A stretch of DNA of 16,752 nt from CAMTWB01 sp037441775 (GTDB lineage: Bacteria > Desulfobacterota > Syntrophia > Syntrophales > CAMTWB01). The DNA lies in contig JBBIRO010000055.1 in the NCBI GenBank assembly GCA_037441775.1, positions 1 to 16,752 on the forward strand, given 5' to 3'. The translations under genes were made by a program, and so were the position numbers. The notes below the pieces were generated by a model. The model saw only the letters and a program-made list of their open reading frames with translations, was not told the origin of the DNA and made no database searches. Below, piece by piece: positions 1-6,044 of this stretch. The first letter of the stretch is position 1; the number at the start of each line of letters is the position of its first letter.

Positions 1-8
1 CTCCACCC

Positions 9-197
9 TTAATTGTCTCGCCATGCCTGTATTCTATCCAATTTGAAACATTTATCAATCGTAATTTGAAGGTTTGACCCCAAAGATCGTTTCTGGGGTT
101 TGAAGCCAAGTTTAAGAATATATCGTCTCGCATGAGAACGATCCATCCCCAGTTTCTCGGCGAGATGTTTGATCGATATAAATTCTTGTTTCTCCAT
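9..197 (-). CDS. Small helix-turn-helix protein (cassette D)
   Basis: This is a 62-aa protein starting at ATG 197, with an AAGAGA ribosome binding site a few bases upstream and directly after the attC core GTTCGGC. Residues ~6-32 (FISIKHLAEKLGMDRSHARR and following) have the pattern of an excisionase/MerR-like helix-turn-helix: a short strand, helix, turn at LGMDRS, then a basic recognition helix. The remaining ~30 residues end in a basic and aromatic tail. It probably binds DNA as a small regulator or excisionase-like factor, but the target is unknown. It is the fourth cassette from the integrase; its own attC would lie left of position 9, outside the window. No named family is recognised beyond the HTH fold. 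Confidence 0.7.
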   Translation of the reverse strand: MEKQEFISIKHLAEKLGMDRSHARRYILKLGFKPQKRSLGSNLQITIDKCFKLDRIQAWRDN

Positions 198-206
198 TTA
201 TCTCTT

Positions 207-280
207 GCCGAACGCCGCACGTCACCGGTTGCCATGGAGCGCCAGCGGAATGGCAATCCGGTGCACTGGCTGGTTATGAG
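207..280 (-). other. attC site of cassette C
   Basis: In cassette orientation the site starts with CTCATAAC (280-273) and ends with core GTTCGGC (213-207), about 74 bp. Between them lie nested arms: GTGCACCGG and TTGCCA are answered by TGGCAA and CCGGTGACGT, leaving a short central loop and unpaired bases typical of a folded attC bottom strand. The site begins 18 bp after the stop of the HU-like gene and ends 10 bp before the start of the HTH gene, as expected for a cassette boundary. The final core GTTCGGC departs from GTTRRRY at one base. Confidence 0.85.
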
Positions 281-297
281 ATTTCCTAAATCTTATT

Positions 298-561
298 TCA
301 GAGATCCCCTTTATAAGAGGAACTCCATCCAAGCAATTTTTTCAATTTTTGGCTTGGATTAAATTTAAACGCTGTTGAGCCTCGCCTACGATCCAAGTAA
401 AAGCTACCAAATTCAGTTAATGAGGCGCCATGTCCTGATTTAAAGGTTTCATAAAGAATATCTGTTACAGCATCTAACCAAAGACCAGCTGTTTCTTCAT
501 CAGTGTTCATTTTTAAGGCAAGTTTTTTGACTATCTCTTTTTTTGATATTGAATTACCCAT
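298..561 (-). CDS. HU/IHF-like DNA-binding protein lacking the arm (cassette C)
   Basis: An 87-aa protein of the HU/IHF (DNABII) family. Residues ~6-44 match the helical dimerisation part (SKKEIVKKLALKMNTDEETA onward). SLTEFGSFYL at ~47-56 matches the conserved strand GFGTFEV. After DRRRG the chain jumps to STAFKFNPSQKLKKLLG, which corresponds to the VPAFKPGKALK end of HU. The ~20-residue beta-arm that normally wraps the DNA minor groove, with its RNPxTG and intercalating proline, is therefore absent. Start ATG 561 is chosen because AAAGAGAT lies just upstream, 34 bp after the previous attC core. HU proteins are usually chromosomal housekeeping genes, so a cassette copy is odd. It may dimerise with or antagonise host HU/IHF, or bind DNA weakly; this is inference. 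Confidence 0.8.
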   Translation of the reverse strand: MGNSISKKEIVKKLALKMNTDEETAGLWLDAVTDILYETFKSGHGASLTEFGSFYLDRRRGSTAFKFNPSQKLKKLLGWSSSYKGDL

Positions 562-589
562 TATTTTATCTCTTTATATGCTTTTTTCT

Positions 590-661
590 CATAACGCTGG
601 GTATCACCAGCCGCAAAAAGCCGAAGGCTATTTGCGGTCAGGTGTATGCCCTTGTTATGGG
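590..661 (-). other. attC site of cassette B
   Basis: In cassette orientation CCCATAACAAGGGCATACACC (661-641) opens the site and GGTGATACCCAGCGTTATG (608-590) closes it, with inverted ATAAC/GTTAT cores. Outer arms pair as ATAAC..GGGCATACACC with GGTGATACCC..GTTAT, leaving a few asymmetrical unpaired bases. The inner stem CCGCAAATAGCC/GGCTTTTTGCGG pairs around a TTC turn. Length is about 72 bp. The stop codon of the membrane protein gene (663) lies immediately before it, the hallmark of an integron cassette. Confidence 0.92.
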
Positions 662-662
662 C

Positions 663-1346
663 TTATAGACGCTCAACTTCAAATCGTTTAGCCCACACAT
701 CGGGTCTACGGTGCTCTCTGTGCTTTATGTAGTATTCGTAATCCTTTATCAGTTCTTCGCGGTAATCATTTAATCTTTGATGCTTCTCTAAAAAATATTT
801 CAACTCATATGGTGTTGGACGATTTTCTCTCCCTCTCGCCCGAAGCTCCTTCCATTCTTGCACTTGCTGTGCATCGAAATCCCTTGGGATAGTATTACCT
901 CCCAAGATGTAGAAGACATAATCTAACTCGTTCCATGAATGCCATTCCGAAAGAACACCTTTTCTGACCTCTTCTGTCAGGTCAAGTTGTGTCAGCAATC
1001 TAAGAATGGATTGTTTAACCTCCTCCTTTTCAGAATCAGTATAACCACCTAGTCTCCCACTACGTTGCACGAGCGACAATGTCGTAGCGGCAACGATTCG
1101 AGCAAGATCCTGTAATTCTTTTATTGCGGACTTAGCCTGATCTACCACTTTTGTTATTTCTCTTGTTTGTGCTTCAAATCCTGACTTGCCAGCTTTGAAT
1201 ACCGCTATACGGTCCAGGTTTGCGAACAACAGGAGTGCAAGAAAGGAGAAGAAGGCGACCCACATGACGGACTCGTGGCCAGCAAATCCGGCATAAAGAG
1301 CACAAACCAACGATAGGATTGCGACAACGATTAATACGGTTTTCAT
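663..1346 (-). CDS. Membrane protein with coiled coil, unknown function (cassette B)
   Basis: A 227-aa protein with two N-terminal hydrophobic segments (residues ~4-22 and ~27-44), joined by a very short loop containing GHES, so both ends are probably cytoplasmic. A long polar helix follows (~56-95, with VVDQAKSAIKELQDLARIV) that looks like a coiled coil, then a charged soluble region rich in Glu, Arg and Tyr (DYEYYIKHREHRR) to the C-terminus. No enzyme motif is seen. Start ATG 1346 directly precedes the hydrophobic segment; no strong ribosome binding site is visible, which is common in cassettes. The stop abuts the attC. Integron cassettes often carry membrane proteins of unknown role; a defence or stress function is possible but not shown. 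Confidence 0.75.
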   Translation of the reverse strand: MKTVLIVVAILSLVCALYAGFAGHESVMWVAFFSFLALLLFANLDRIAVFKAGKSGFEAQTREITKVVDQAKSAIKELQDLARIVAATTLSLVQRSGRLGGYTDSEKEEVKQSILRLLTQLDLTEEVRKGVLSEWHSWNELDYVFYILGGNTIPRDFDAQQVQEWKELRARGRENRPTPYELKYFLEKHQRLNDYREELIKDYEYYIKHREHRRPDVWAKRFEVERL

Positions 1347-1377
1347 TTTAGATTGATGGAATTATTCAATCCTGGTC

Positions 1378-1567
1378 CATAACGAGTCTGTAGAAAAAGC
1401 CCGATTTTAGCTATTTTCCAGCTCGTAAGTATTTGATTTTATTGATACCAATTTTACAAAAAATGACTTTTCCTACAGACTCAACGATAGAAATAAGGCG
1501 CGGGGGCAATGACCTCCGCTAAAAGGCGACAAGGCTATTCCCCGTCGCCTTGATTGACTTGTTATGC
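1378..1567 (-). other. attC site of cassette A, interrupted by a 99-bp insertion
   Basis: In cassette orientation GCATAAC (1567-1561) opens the site, overlapping the stop codon of the upstream gene, and GTTATGG (1383-1377) is the final core. Removing the insertion at 1384-1482 together with one AAC copy restores a normal attC of ~88 bp. Its outer arms then pair almost perfectly: ATAAC with GTTAT, and AATCAAGGCG with CGCCTTATTT (one mismatch). Inner arms include GGCGAC/ACGGGG and GCGGAGGTCATTGCC. The insertion lies exactly at the GTT core where IntI would cut, so the core is now ~100 bp away from the folded stem on the chromosome. Confidence 0.85.
1384..1482. mobile_element. MITE-like element inside attC
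   Basis: This 99-bp non-coding AT-rich element is bounded by 16-bp terminal inverted repeats: GAGTCTGTAGAAAAAG at the left (1384-1399) and CTTTTCCTACAGACTC at the right (1467-1482), one mismatch. It is flanked by a 3-bp direct repeat AAC (1381-1383 and 1483-1485), which reads as a target-site duplication. It has no open reading frame and would need a transposase in trans. The parental IS family cannot be assigned from sequence alone. The integrity of the repeats and duplication suggests a recent insertion relative to decay of the region. Confidence 0.8.
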
Positions 1568-2233
1568 GTCATTGTATATCGTCTGGGCATCTAATAAATC
1601 ATTCCGTTGGATGAGACTGAAAAAGCCTCTCTCTACATCAGCGACCCGATACCTGCCTTGAAAATACATTTGGCTAATCCCGGAACATTCATGACGCCAG
1701 CCGTTATAGACAGCTTCATTATGGTTTGTGATTCTGATTTGGTTTTCGTTTTGCCCAAAAGATAAGTCATTAAGAACTTTGGGTGAGCCTGGTGTCCTTA
1801 GTTTTGCTAATTGTTGATCCAAGACACAATAATCACTAGGGTTCAGAAACATGAGGATTTTTGAAACAAAAGACACGCCCGAGTACTGGGGCAGACCAAT
1901 GCCTTTAATTGCCTTCATCGTTGGTATTTCGTTTTGCCTCATCAGAGCTTGAAAGGCTATGATTTGGTGATCCAAAACATTATTCATAAAATCGTCTATC
2001 CTATTTTGCCTAAAACCAATTTGTGCAAATCCCCAGTAGAGAACATTTGCAAGTCCGTATTTTGTAACCATCACTTCTTGAAACCTCATTTGTCCGCGTA
2101 TCTGGGTTTCGACCTCTGTCATATTTTGTGCCACGATTTCAATATGGTTGTTAAAGTCAAAATAAACCGCTGGGAAGTCGTATCCGTTTATCGCCTCAAT
2201 AAGCTGTGTAATTTGGGCTTGAGTTAGTGGCAT
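1562..2233 (-). CDS. Unknown protein, possible HhH-type fold (cassette A)
   Basis: A 223-aa soluble protein and the first cassette next to the integrase. Start ATG 2233 follows GAGACAAGA and lies 26 bp after the cassette core GTTATGC. No transmembrane segment or signal peptide is seen. Residues ~108-145 read IKGIGLPQYSGVSFVSKIL followed by MFLNPSDYCVLDQQLAKL. This resembles the helix-hairpin-helix glycine pattern followed by an aspartate found in DNA glycosylases of the HhH-GPD superfamily (G-I-G-x-P, then a VLD aspartate). The resemblance is weak and local, so a nucleic-acid repair role is only a guess. The rest is rich in Gln and Asn and carries aromatic motifs (NGWRHECSGISQMYFQGRY). The stop codon is embedded in the attC opening. 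Confidence 0.7.
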   Translation of the reverse strand: MPLTQAQITQLIEAINGYDFPAVYFDFNNHIEIVAQNMTEVETQIRGQMRFQEVMVTKYGLANVLYWGFAQIGFRQNRIDDFMNNVLDHQIIAFQALMRQNEIPTMKAIKGIGLPQYSGVSFVSKILMFLNPSDYCVLDQQLAKLRTPGSPKVLNDLSFGQNENQIRITNHNEAVYNGWRHECSGISQMYFQGRYRVADVERGFFSLIQRNDLLDAQTIYNDA

Positions 2234-3114
2234 TCTTGTCTCATATTTTTATGCATAACAGATATTATGCCAATCCAAAGGAGCTTAACGCCCCTACCGC
2301 AGTGAAGACCTATCTTGATTACCTGGCGGTAGAACGGGAGGTATCGGCGGGCACCCAGAATCAGGCCCTGAATGCGCTGGTTTTTTTCTTTGGGCAGGTC
2401 CTGGAAAAACCGCGCGGGGAAATAGAGGAATTTATCCGCGCCAAGCGGACGCGCCGGCTGCCGGAGGTTATGACACGGGAGGAGGTCCAGAGGCTTCTTT
2501 CGAAAATGGGCGGAGTCACCGGCTTGATGGCCGGATTGATGTACGGCAGCGGCTTGCGGCTCATGGAGTGCGTCCGGTTGCGAATGAAAGATATTGACTT
2601 TGCCCGGCATCAAATCATGGTTAGGGATGGAAAGGGCCAGAAGGATCGGGTGACCATGCTTCCGGGACGTTATGCCGCTCCCTTGCAAGAGCATCTTGCA
2701 AGGGTGAAGGCTATTTATGAGCAGGATTTGGCTGAAGGAACGGCCGGAGTCTACCTCTGGCCGGCCCTGGAAAGAAAGTTTCCGAATGCGGGGAAAGAAT
2801 GGATCTGGCAGTATGTGTTTCCTGCCAAAAGCCTTTCGGTCGATCCACGTAGCGGCAAGGTGAGGCGGCATCATATCAACGAAACCTTGGTCCAAAAGGC
2901 CGTGAAAGAGGCCGCCGCTCAGGCGGCGATTACCAAAAAGGTTAGTTGCCATACCTTGCGCCATTCCTTTGCCACCCATCTTCTGGAAGCGCGTTATGAC
3001 ATTCGCACGGTTCAGGAACTGTTGGGACACTCCAATGTCATCACCACCATGATCTACACCCATGTGCTGAACCGTCCAGGCATATCCGTCAGGAGTCCGG
3101 CGGATTATGAGTAG
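2227..3114 (+). pseudogene. intI: Integron integrase, 5'-truncated at a cassette junction
   Basis: This is the C-terminal ~280 residues of an integron tyrosine recombinase. From GTG 2227, the core-binding domain begins only at about residue 17 (NPKELNAPTAVKTYLDYLAV), equivalent to roughly residue 50-60 of a normal 320-340-aa IntI, so the first helices are missing. The catalytic domain is complete: R111, H242, R245, H268 and nucleophile Y277. The IntI-specific insertion is present at ~172-228 (VYLWPALERKFPNAGKEW and HHINETLVQKAV). The ending RPGISVRSPAD is typical of IntI. The reading frame runs through the cassette junction at 2259, giving ~11 foreign residues; ATG 2251 is an alternative start. 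It overlaps the first cassette gene on the other strand. Without the N-terminal helices that clamp attC, recombination activity is unlikely. Confidence 0.85.
2253..2270. other. Cassette core joined to intI, forming an 18-bp palindromic simple site
   Basis: The sequence GCATAACAGATATTATGC has arms GCATAA and TTATGC with a 6-bp spacer. In cassette orientation GTTATGC (2259-2253) is a standard core. The opposing half GCATAAT comes from intI coding sequence (codons for Tyr-Tyr-Ala). Two inverted IntI binding boxes spaced like this are the simple-site structure of attI or of a secondary recombination site. The join coincides with the point where homology to intact IntI ends. Confidence 0.7.
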
Positions 3115-3299
3115 GACTCTGCCCAGACCGCCGGTAGCGCCTTCAGGCCGGGAAGGATGTGTGTTGTATCGTCTTTTTGGAGCATCTTAGCGGGTCACCC
3201 GTATCCGAAACCTGTACACCACACCTGTAAAGGGGAAAGCGGAACTTGTCAATGAAAATGAGACACTTTATCAACGGGGGTGCGGCTGTTTTTTGGACA
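3115..3299. other. Gene-free stretch downstream of intI
   Basis: No supported coding region, RNA or attC is seen here. It separates the intI stop from the truncated end of the aminotransferase pseudogene and is probably a deletion or rearrangement scar. A motif AATGAAAATGAGACACTTT near 3251-3269 looks like something from an IS end, but no partner repeat is visible. Confidence 0.5.
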
Positions 3300-3777
3300 T
3301 ATCATTTGCTCGCAACAGGCTTCCGGCAATCGTTGTAAGGAGCAGCGGCAGCAGTAGCGGGGCTCAATGTAGGGTGTGAAGCATTAGGATGAGGTAGTGT
3401 TTGCGTCGTCCCGTATGACAGCCCAGGGCGAGAGCAGCCGCGGTGTTGCAGTGTTATGAACTCCAGCGGGAGATGACCTTGTAACGGTCGGGTTGTCCCA
3501 CCTCGCGCCAGTACTGCAGAGCCAGTTTGACGGCGATTTCGAGCCCCCTCGGAGCCGCCGCCGAGGTAAACTGGCTGCCGTGGGCAAAGGCGAGCTGAGC
3601 GAGTTGGGTTGCCGCGGCGGCGCGGATCTCGGAAACACCATGCCCCACCGTCACAACGCTGGCCCCGCCCGAGCCATCCAGATAACGCCGCCCCTCGGCA
3701 TCCCAAACCCTGAGGCCGGCCAACCGCTCGGCCACCGGATACGACTTGCCAGGGCTCCGGTGGAAGACGTTGGACAT
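3300..3777 (-). pseudogene. Class III (PLP) aminotransferase pseudogene, N-terminal fragment
   Basis: The reading frame starts normally at ATG 3777 with MSNVFHRSPGKSYPVAERLA and WDAEGRRYLDGSGGASVVTVGHG, typical of aspartate aminotransferase-family class III enzymes. It breaks near 3565-3585: sequence for about 30 residues is missing, and YLGGGSEG (the expected VYFxSGGSEA phosphate-binding motif) is read in a different frame from the following LEIAVKLALQYWREVGQPDR. A stop follows KVISRW at ~3455. Homology resumes in further frames as NTAAALALGCHTGRRKHYL and then YIEPRYCCRCSLQR, ending at about 3300. About two thirds of a normal ~450-aa enzyme, including the catalytic lysine region, is absent. 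It is clearly dead, and lies between the integron and the REP-like element. Confidence 0.85.
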
Positions 3778-3815
3778 TATCCCACCTTAAATCGAGCCCT
3801 TGATTAATACCTGTC

Positions 3816-3890
3816 GGCCTCGTAAAAAGCCAAAAGCCCCATCCCCTTTATCGCCTACCCCGAGGGGAATTCGGGCTTTTCACGAAGCCG
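3816..3890. repeat. REPIN-like inverted repeat / possible terminator
   Basis: Outer arms GGCCTCGTAAAAAGCC (3816-3831) and GGGCTTTTCACGAAGCCG (3873-3890) are imperfect inverted copies of the CGTAAAAAGYC motif found twice more in this window. Inside are further pairs: AAAAGCCC (3832-3839) with GGGCTTTT (3873-3880), and CCCCT (3843-3847) with AGGGG (3863-3867). It sits in the gap between the ndk stop and the dead aminotransferase start. Its hairpin followed by a T or A run could end ndk transcription, but the family resemblance suggests a dispersed repeat. Confidence 0.65.
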
Positions 3891-3950
3891 TCGCTTTCCG
3901 AATTCGCAACAAGTACCGCGGCCTCTTAATAAGCAAGCCAGTCAAAACAT

Positions 3951-4367
3951 TTAATCAGCAATTTCCAGACGGTTGAAGAAATAGGATATTTCCGTCGCCG
4001 CCGTTTGCGGCGCGTCTGAACCGTGAACGATGTTTTTTTCAATGTCGCTGGCAAAATCCTTTCGGATCGTACCCGGCGCTGCCTGCCGAAAATCGGTTGC
4101 TCCCATCAACTCGCGCCAGCGCGAGATTACGTTGTCACCTTCCAAAACCATCGCCACAATCGGACCCGAGGACATAAAAGCGGTAAGGCTTGAGAAAAAA
4201 GGCCTTTCCTTATGAACGGCGTAGAAACCTTCGGTGTCTTTCTTGTTCAACAGAATCATCTTCAGCGCCACAATCTTGATCTGATTGGTTTCCAACCTCC
4301 TGATTACCTCCCCGATGAGCCCCCGTAGCACCCCATCGGGCTTGATGATAGCAAGTGTTCTTTCCAT
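3951..4367 (-). CDS. ndk: Nucleoside diphosphate kinase
   Basis: A 138-aa cytoplasmic enzyme that transfers the gamma-phosphate of ATP to nucleoside diphosphates through a phosphohistidine. It shows the family landmarks: ERTLAIIKPDGV at residues 2-13 with Lys9, the SGPIVAMVLEG block, GATDFRQAAPGTIRKDF at 89-105, and NIVHGSDAPQTAATEI with the active-site His115. Length matches bacterial Ndk (about 140 aa). Start ATG 4367 has AAAGGAA seven bases upstream. It lies 63 bp downstream of the radical SAM gene in the same direction, so the two may be co-transcribed. Nothing unusual is seen in the protein. Confidence 0.97.
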   Translation of the reverse strand: MERTLAIIKPDGVLRGLIGEVIRRLETNQIKIVALKMILLNKKDTEGFYAVHKERPFFSSLTAFMSSGPIVAMVLEGDNVISRWRELMGATDFRQAAPGTIRKDFASDIEKNIVHGSDAPQTAATEISYFFNRLEIAD

Positions 4368-4430
4368 GAATATTCCTTTCCGGTTTAGTTGCGGCTTGAA
4401 TTAACAACAATGTTCTCAGATGTCAAGGCA

Positions 4431-5960
4431 TCAGCCGGGCGAGGGCGCATTATGTCCGTTGATGCTGGTTTGGCGCTTTTTGGCGATCTTACGGGCAAGT
4501 TTGCGGAAATGATGCCCATAAACCATCATCGTCATCGCCTCGGGGAAGGATTTGCGGTAACGCGTGAGGGCGGTGAAAAACAGTTTCCAGTAGTACCACT
4601 GAGTCCGGCCGTTCCCAATGACGCCCATATAAATCATGGATTTCAAGAACGCCTTGATTCTACTATAATTGAATCTGGTCTTACGCGCCGGTCTGTACTC
4701 CTCAAGAAAGGCGATAATCCTCTGGTAGTAATGCTTGGGGCTGTAGAGATTGGTAAGAAGTTTGCGATAGCCATGGATCAGGACGTTCCTGTCCATCCGG
4801 GGAACGAAGTTGAGATTCCCGTCGGTATTATCTCCCGACGAGCAGTCAGCCAGACGTTTTTCCGCCTTTAAGCGATGCCAAAGTCTGGTGTTGGGCAGGG
4901 CGTTGAGCAGGCCCACCATGGCGGTGACCACGCCGGTTTCCTGGATAAATTTCATCTGCCGGGCAAAAATCCCTTCGTCGTCACTGTCGAAGCCGACGAT
5001 ATAGCCGCCGGAGACCTGAAACCCTGCCTGTTGCAACTTCTTTACCGCCGCCCGAATGTCCAGACGACAGTTCTGGAATTTCGAACATTCCTTCAGACTA
5101 TCCTCGTTGGGGGTCTCCAGGCCGATGAAGAGGCTGCTGAAACCTGCATCCACCATCAGCTTTATCAGCTCATCATCCTCGGCGACATTGATAGAAACCT
5201 CGGTAAAGAGATCGAAGGGATAAAACCGCTGCCTCATCCAGGGTATCAATCGGCCAAGCAAATTCTTGATGGTGCGTTTATGGCCGATGAAATTATCGTC
5301 CACAACGAACAGATTTCCCCGCCAACCTAGGTTGTAGATGGTCTCCATCTCCGCAATCAGCGCCTCCGGTACCTTAACGCGAGGGGTAAAACCAAATAGA
5401 GATGTGACATCGCAAAATTCGCAGTTGAAGGGACAGCCCCGGGAATACTGAATCATCAGTGTGGCATATTTATCGATATCAATCAGGTCCCAACGCGGGA
5501 TCGGCGTCAGCGAGAGACTGGGGTATTCACGGCTGTGGTAAACTTGCCTTGGTCGGCCTTCCTGTAAATCGGCCAAAAACGGGGGCAGATTCACTTCCGC
5601 CTCACCCAAAACCAGATGATCAACCAGGCTTTGATAGCGCTCCGCCATGCCGGTAAATAGCGGTCCGCCGGCGATGATCTTCTTGCCCAGCTTACGGCAG
5701 CGCTCGAGCACCTCATCCACCGAATCCTGCTGGATCAGCATGGCGCTAACCATTACCATGTCCGCCCACGCCAGGTCACGGTCCCTCAGCTTTTCGACAT
5801 TAATATCAACCAGTTTCAATTTCCAATCGCAAGGCAGCATCGCCGCCACGGTAAGCAGACCCAAAGGAGGATAAACCGCCTTCTTGGAGATATATTTCAA
5901 GACATACTTGAAACTCCAGAAGGTAACGGGAAATTTCGGGTAGACAAGTAATACTTTCAT
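4431..5960 (-). CDS. B12-binding-domain radical SAM protein (DUF4070 type)
   Basis: A 509-aa protein. The start is ATG 5960, because CAGGAG lies 10 bases upstream and MKVLLVYPKFP is the usual beginning of these proteins; an upstream in-frame extension to 6026 has no such support. Residues ~1-130 form a cobalamin-binding-like Rossmann domain (YPPLGLLTVAAML, VSAMLIQQ, IIAGGPLF, VLGEAE). Residues ~165-350 are the radical SAM barrel, with the 4Fe-4S motif C176-x3-C180-x2-C183 (RGCPFNCEFCD), VDDNFIGH and FIGLETPNEDSL. The C-terminal ~150 residues (SPKHYYQRIIAFLEEYRPAR) match the DUF4070 tail. Relatives modify lipids, hopanoids or other natural products; the substrate here cannot be read from sequence. 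It lies downstream of the unknown 330-aa gene and upstream of ndk on the same strand. Confidence 0.88.
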   Translation of the reverse strand: MKVLLVYPKFPVTFWSFKYVLKYISKKAVYPPLGLLTVAAMLPCDWKLKLVDINVEKLRDRDLAWADMVMVSAMLIQQDSVDEVLERCRKLGKKIIAGGPLFTGMAERYQSLVDHLVLGEAEVNLPPFLADLQEGRPRQVYHSREYPSLSLTPIPRWDLIDIDKYATLMIQYSRGCPFNCEFCDVTSLFGFTPRVKVPEALIAEMETIYNLGWRGNLFVVDDNFIGHKRTIKNLLGRLIPWMRQRFYPFDLFTEVSINVAEDDELIKLMVDAGFSSLFIGLETPNEDSLKECSKFQNCRLDIRAAVKKLQQAGFQVSGGYIVGFDSDDEGIFARQMKFIQETGVVTAMVGLLNALPNTRLWHRLKAEKRLADCSSGDNTDGNLNFVPRMDRNVLIHGYRKLLTNLYSPKHYYQRIIAFLEEYRPARKTRFNYSRIKAFLKSMIYMGVIGNGRTQWYYWKLFFTALTRYRKSFPEAMTMMVYGHHFRKLARKIAKKRQTSINGHNAPSPG

Positions 5961-6044
5961 GGCGTTGTGTCTCCTGAAAAGCGCGGCGGCATACCGCGCC
6001 GGATGAATTACGTCCGTATTTGACAATAAATAATGCTTAAAAAA

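Larger units (their letters stand above)
1..3114. mobile_element. Integron: truncated intI plus four-cassette array
   Basis: The segment has the standard integron layout. An IntI-type recombinase gene on the + strand faces away from a string of small genes that all lie on the - strand, each followed closely by an attC-like site. Cassette boundaries, read from the core sites, are about 2259 to 1378 (A), 1383 to 590 (B), 595 to 207 (C) and 213 to beyond the left edge (D). Cassette genes are AT-richer than the rest of the window and use weak AAGAGA-type ribosome binding sites, consistent with foreign origin. The array continues off the left end, so total cassette number is unknown. No intact attI, cassette promoter Pc or LexA box is visible, because the 5' part of intI is missing. 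The integron call is firm; its present activity is doubtful. Confidence 0.9.

Noticed and set aside
590..661. Rho-independent terminator for the cassette B gene
   Set aside because: The stem could stall transcription, but the inverted cores, bulges and position at the cassette end fit attC better and no T run follows on the - strand.
2224..3063. Long open frame on the - strand opposite intI
   Set aside because: Its translation has no recognisable motif and is fully explained as the antisense of the integrase, whose catalytic residues are all in place.
3251..3275. AATGAAAATGAGACACTTT as a possible insertion sequence end
   Set aside because: No matching inverted copy, target duplication or transposase remnant is visible nearby.
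5961..6026. 22-residue N-terminal extension of the radical SAM protein
   Set aside because: MKVLLVYP at 5960 is the usual start and has CAGGAG upstream; the extension has no family similarity.
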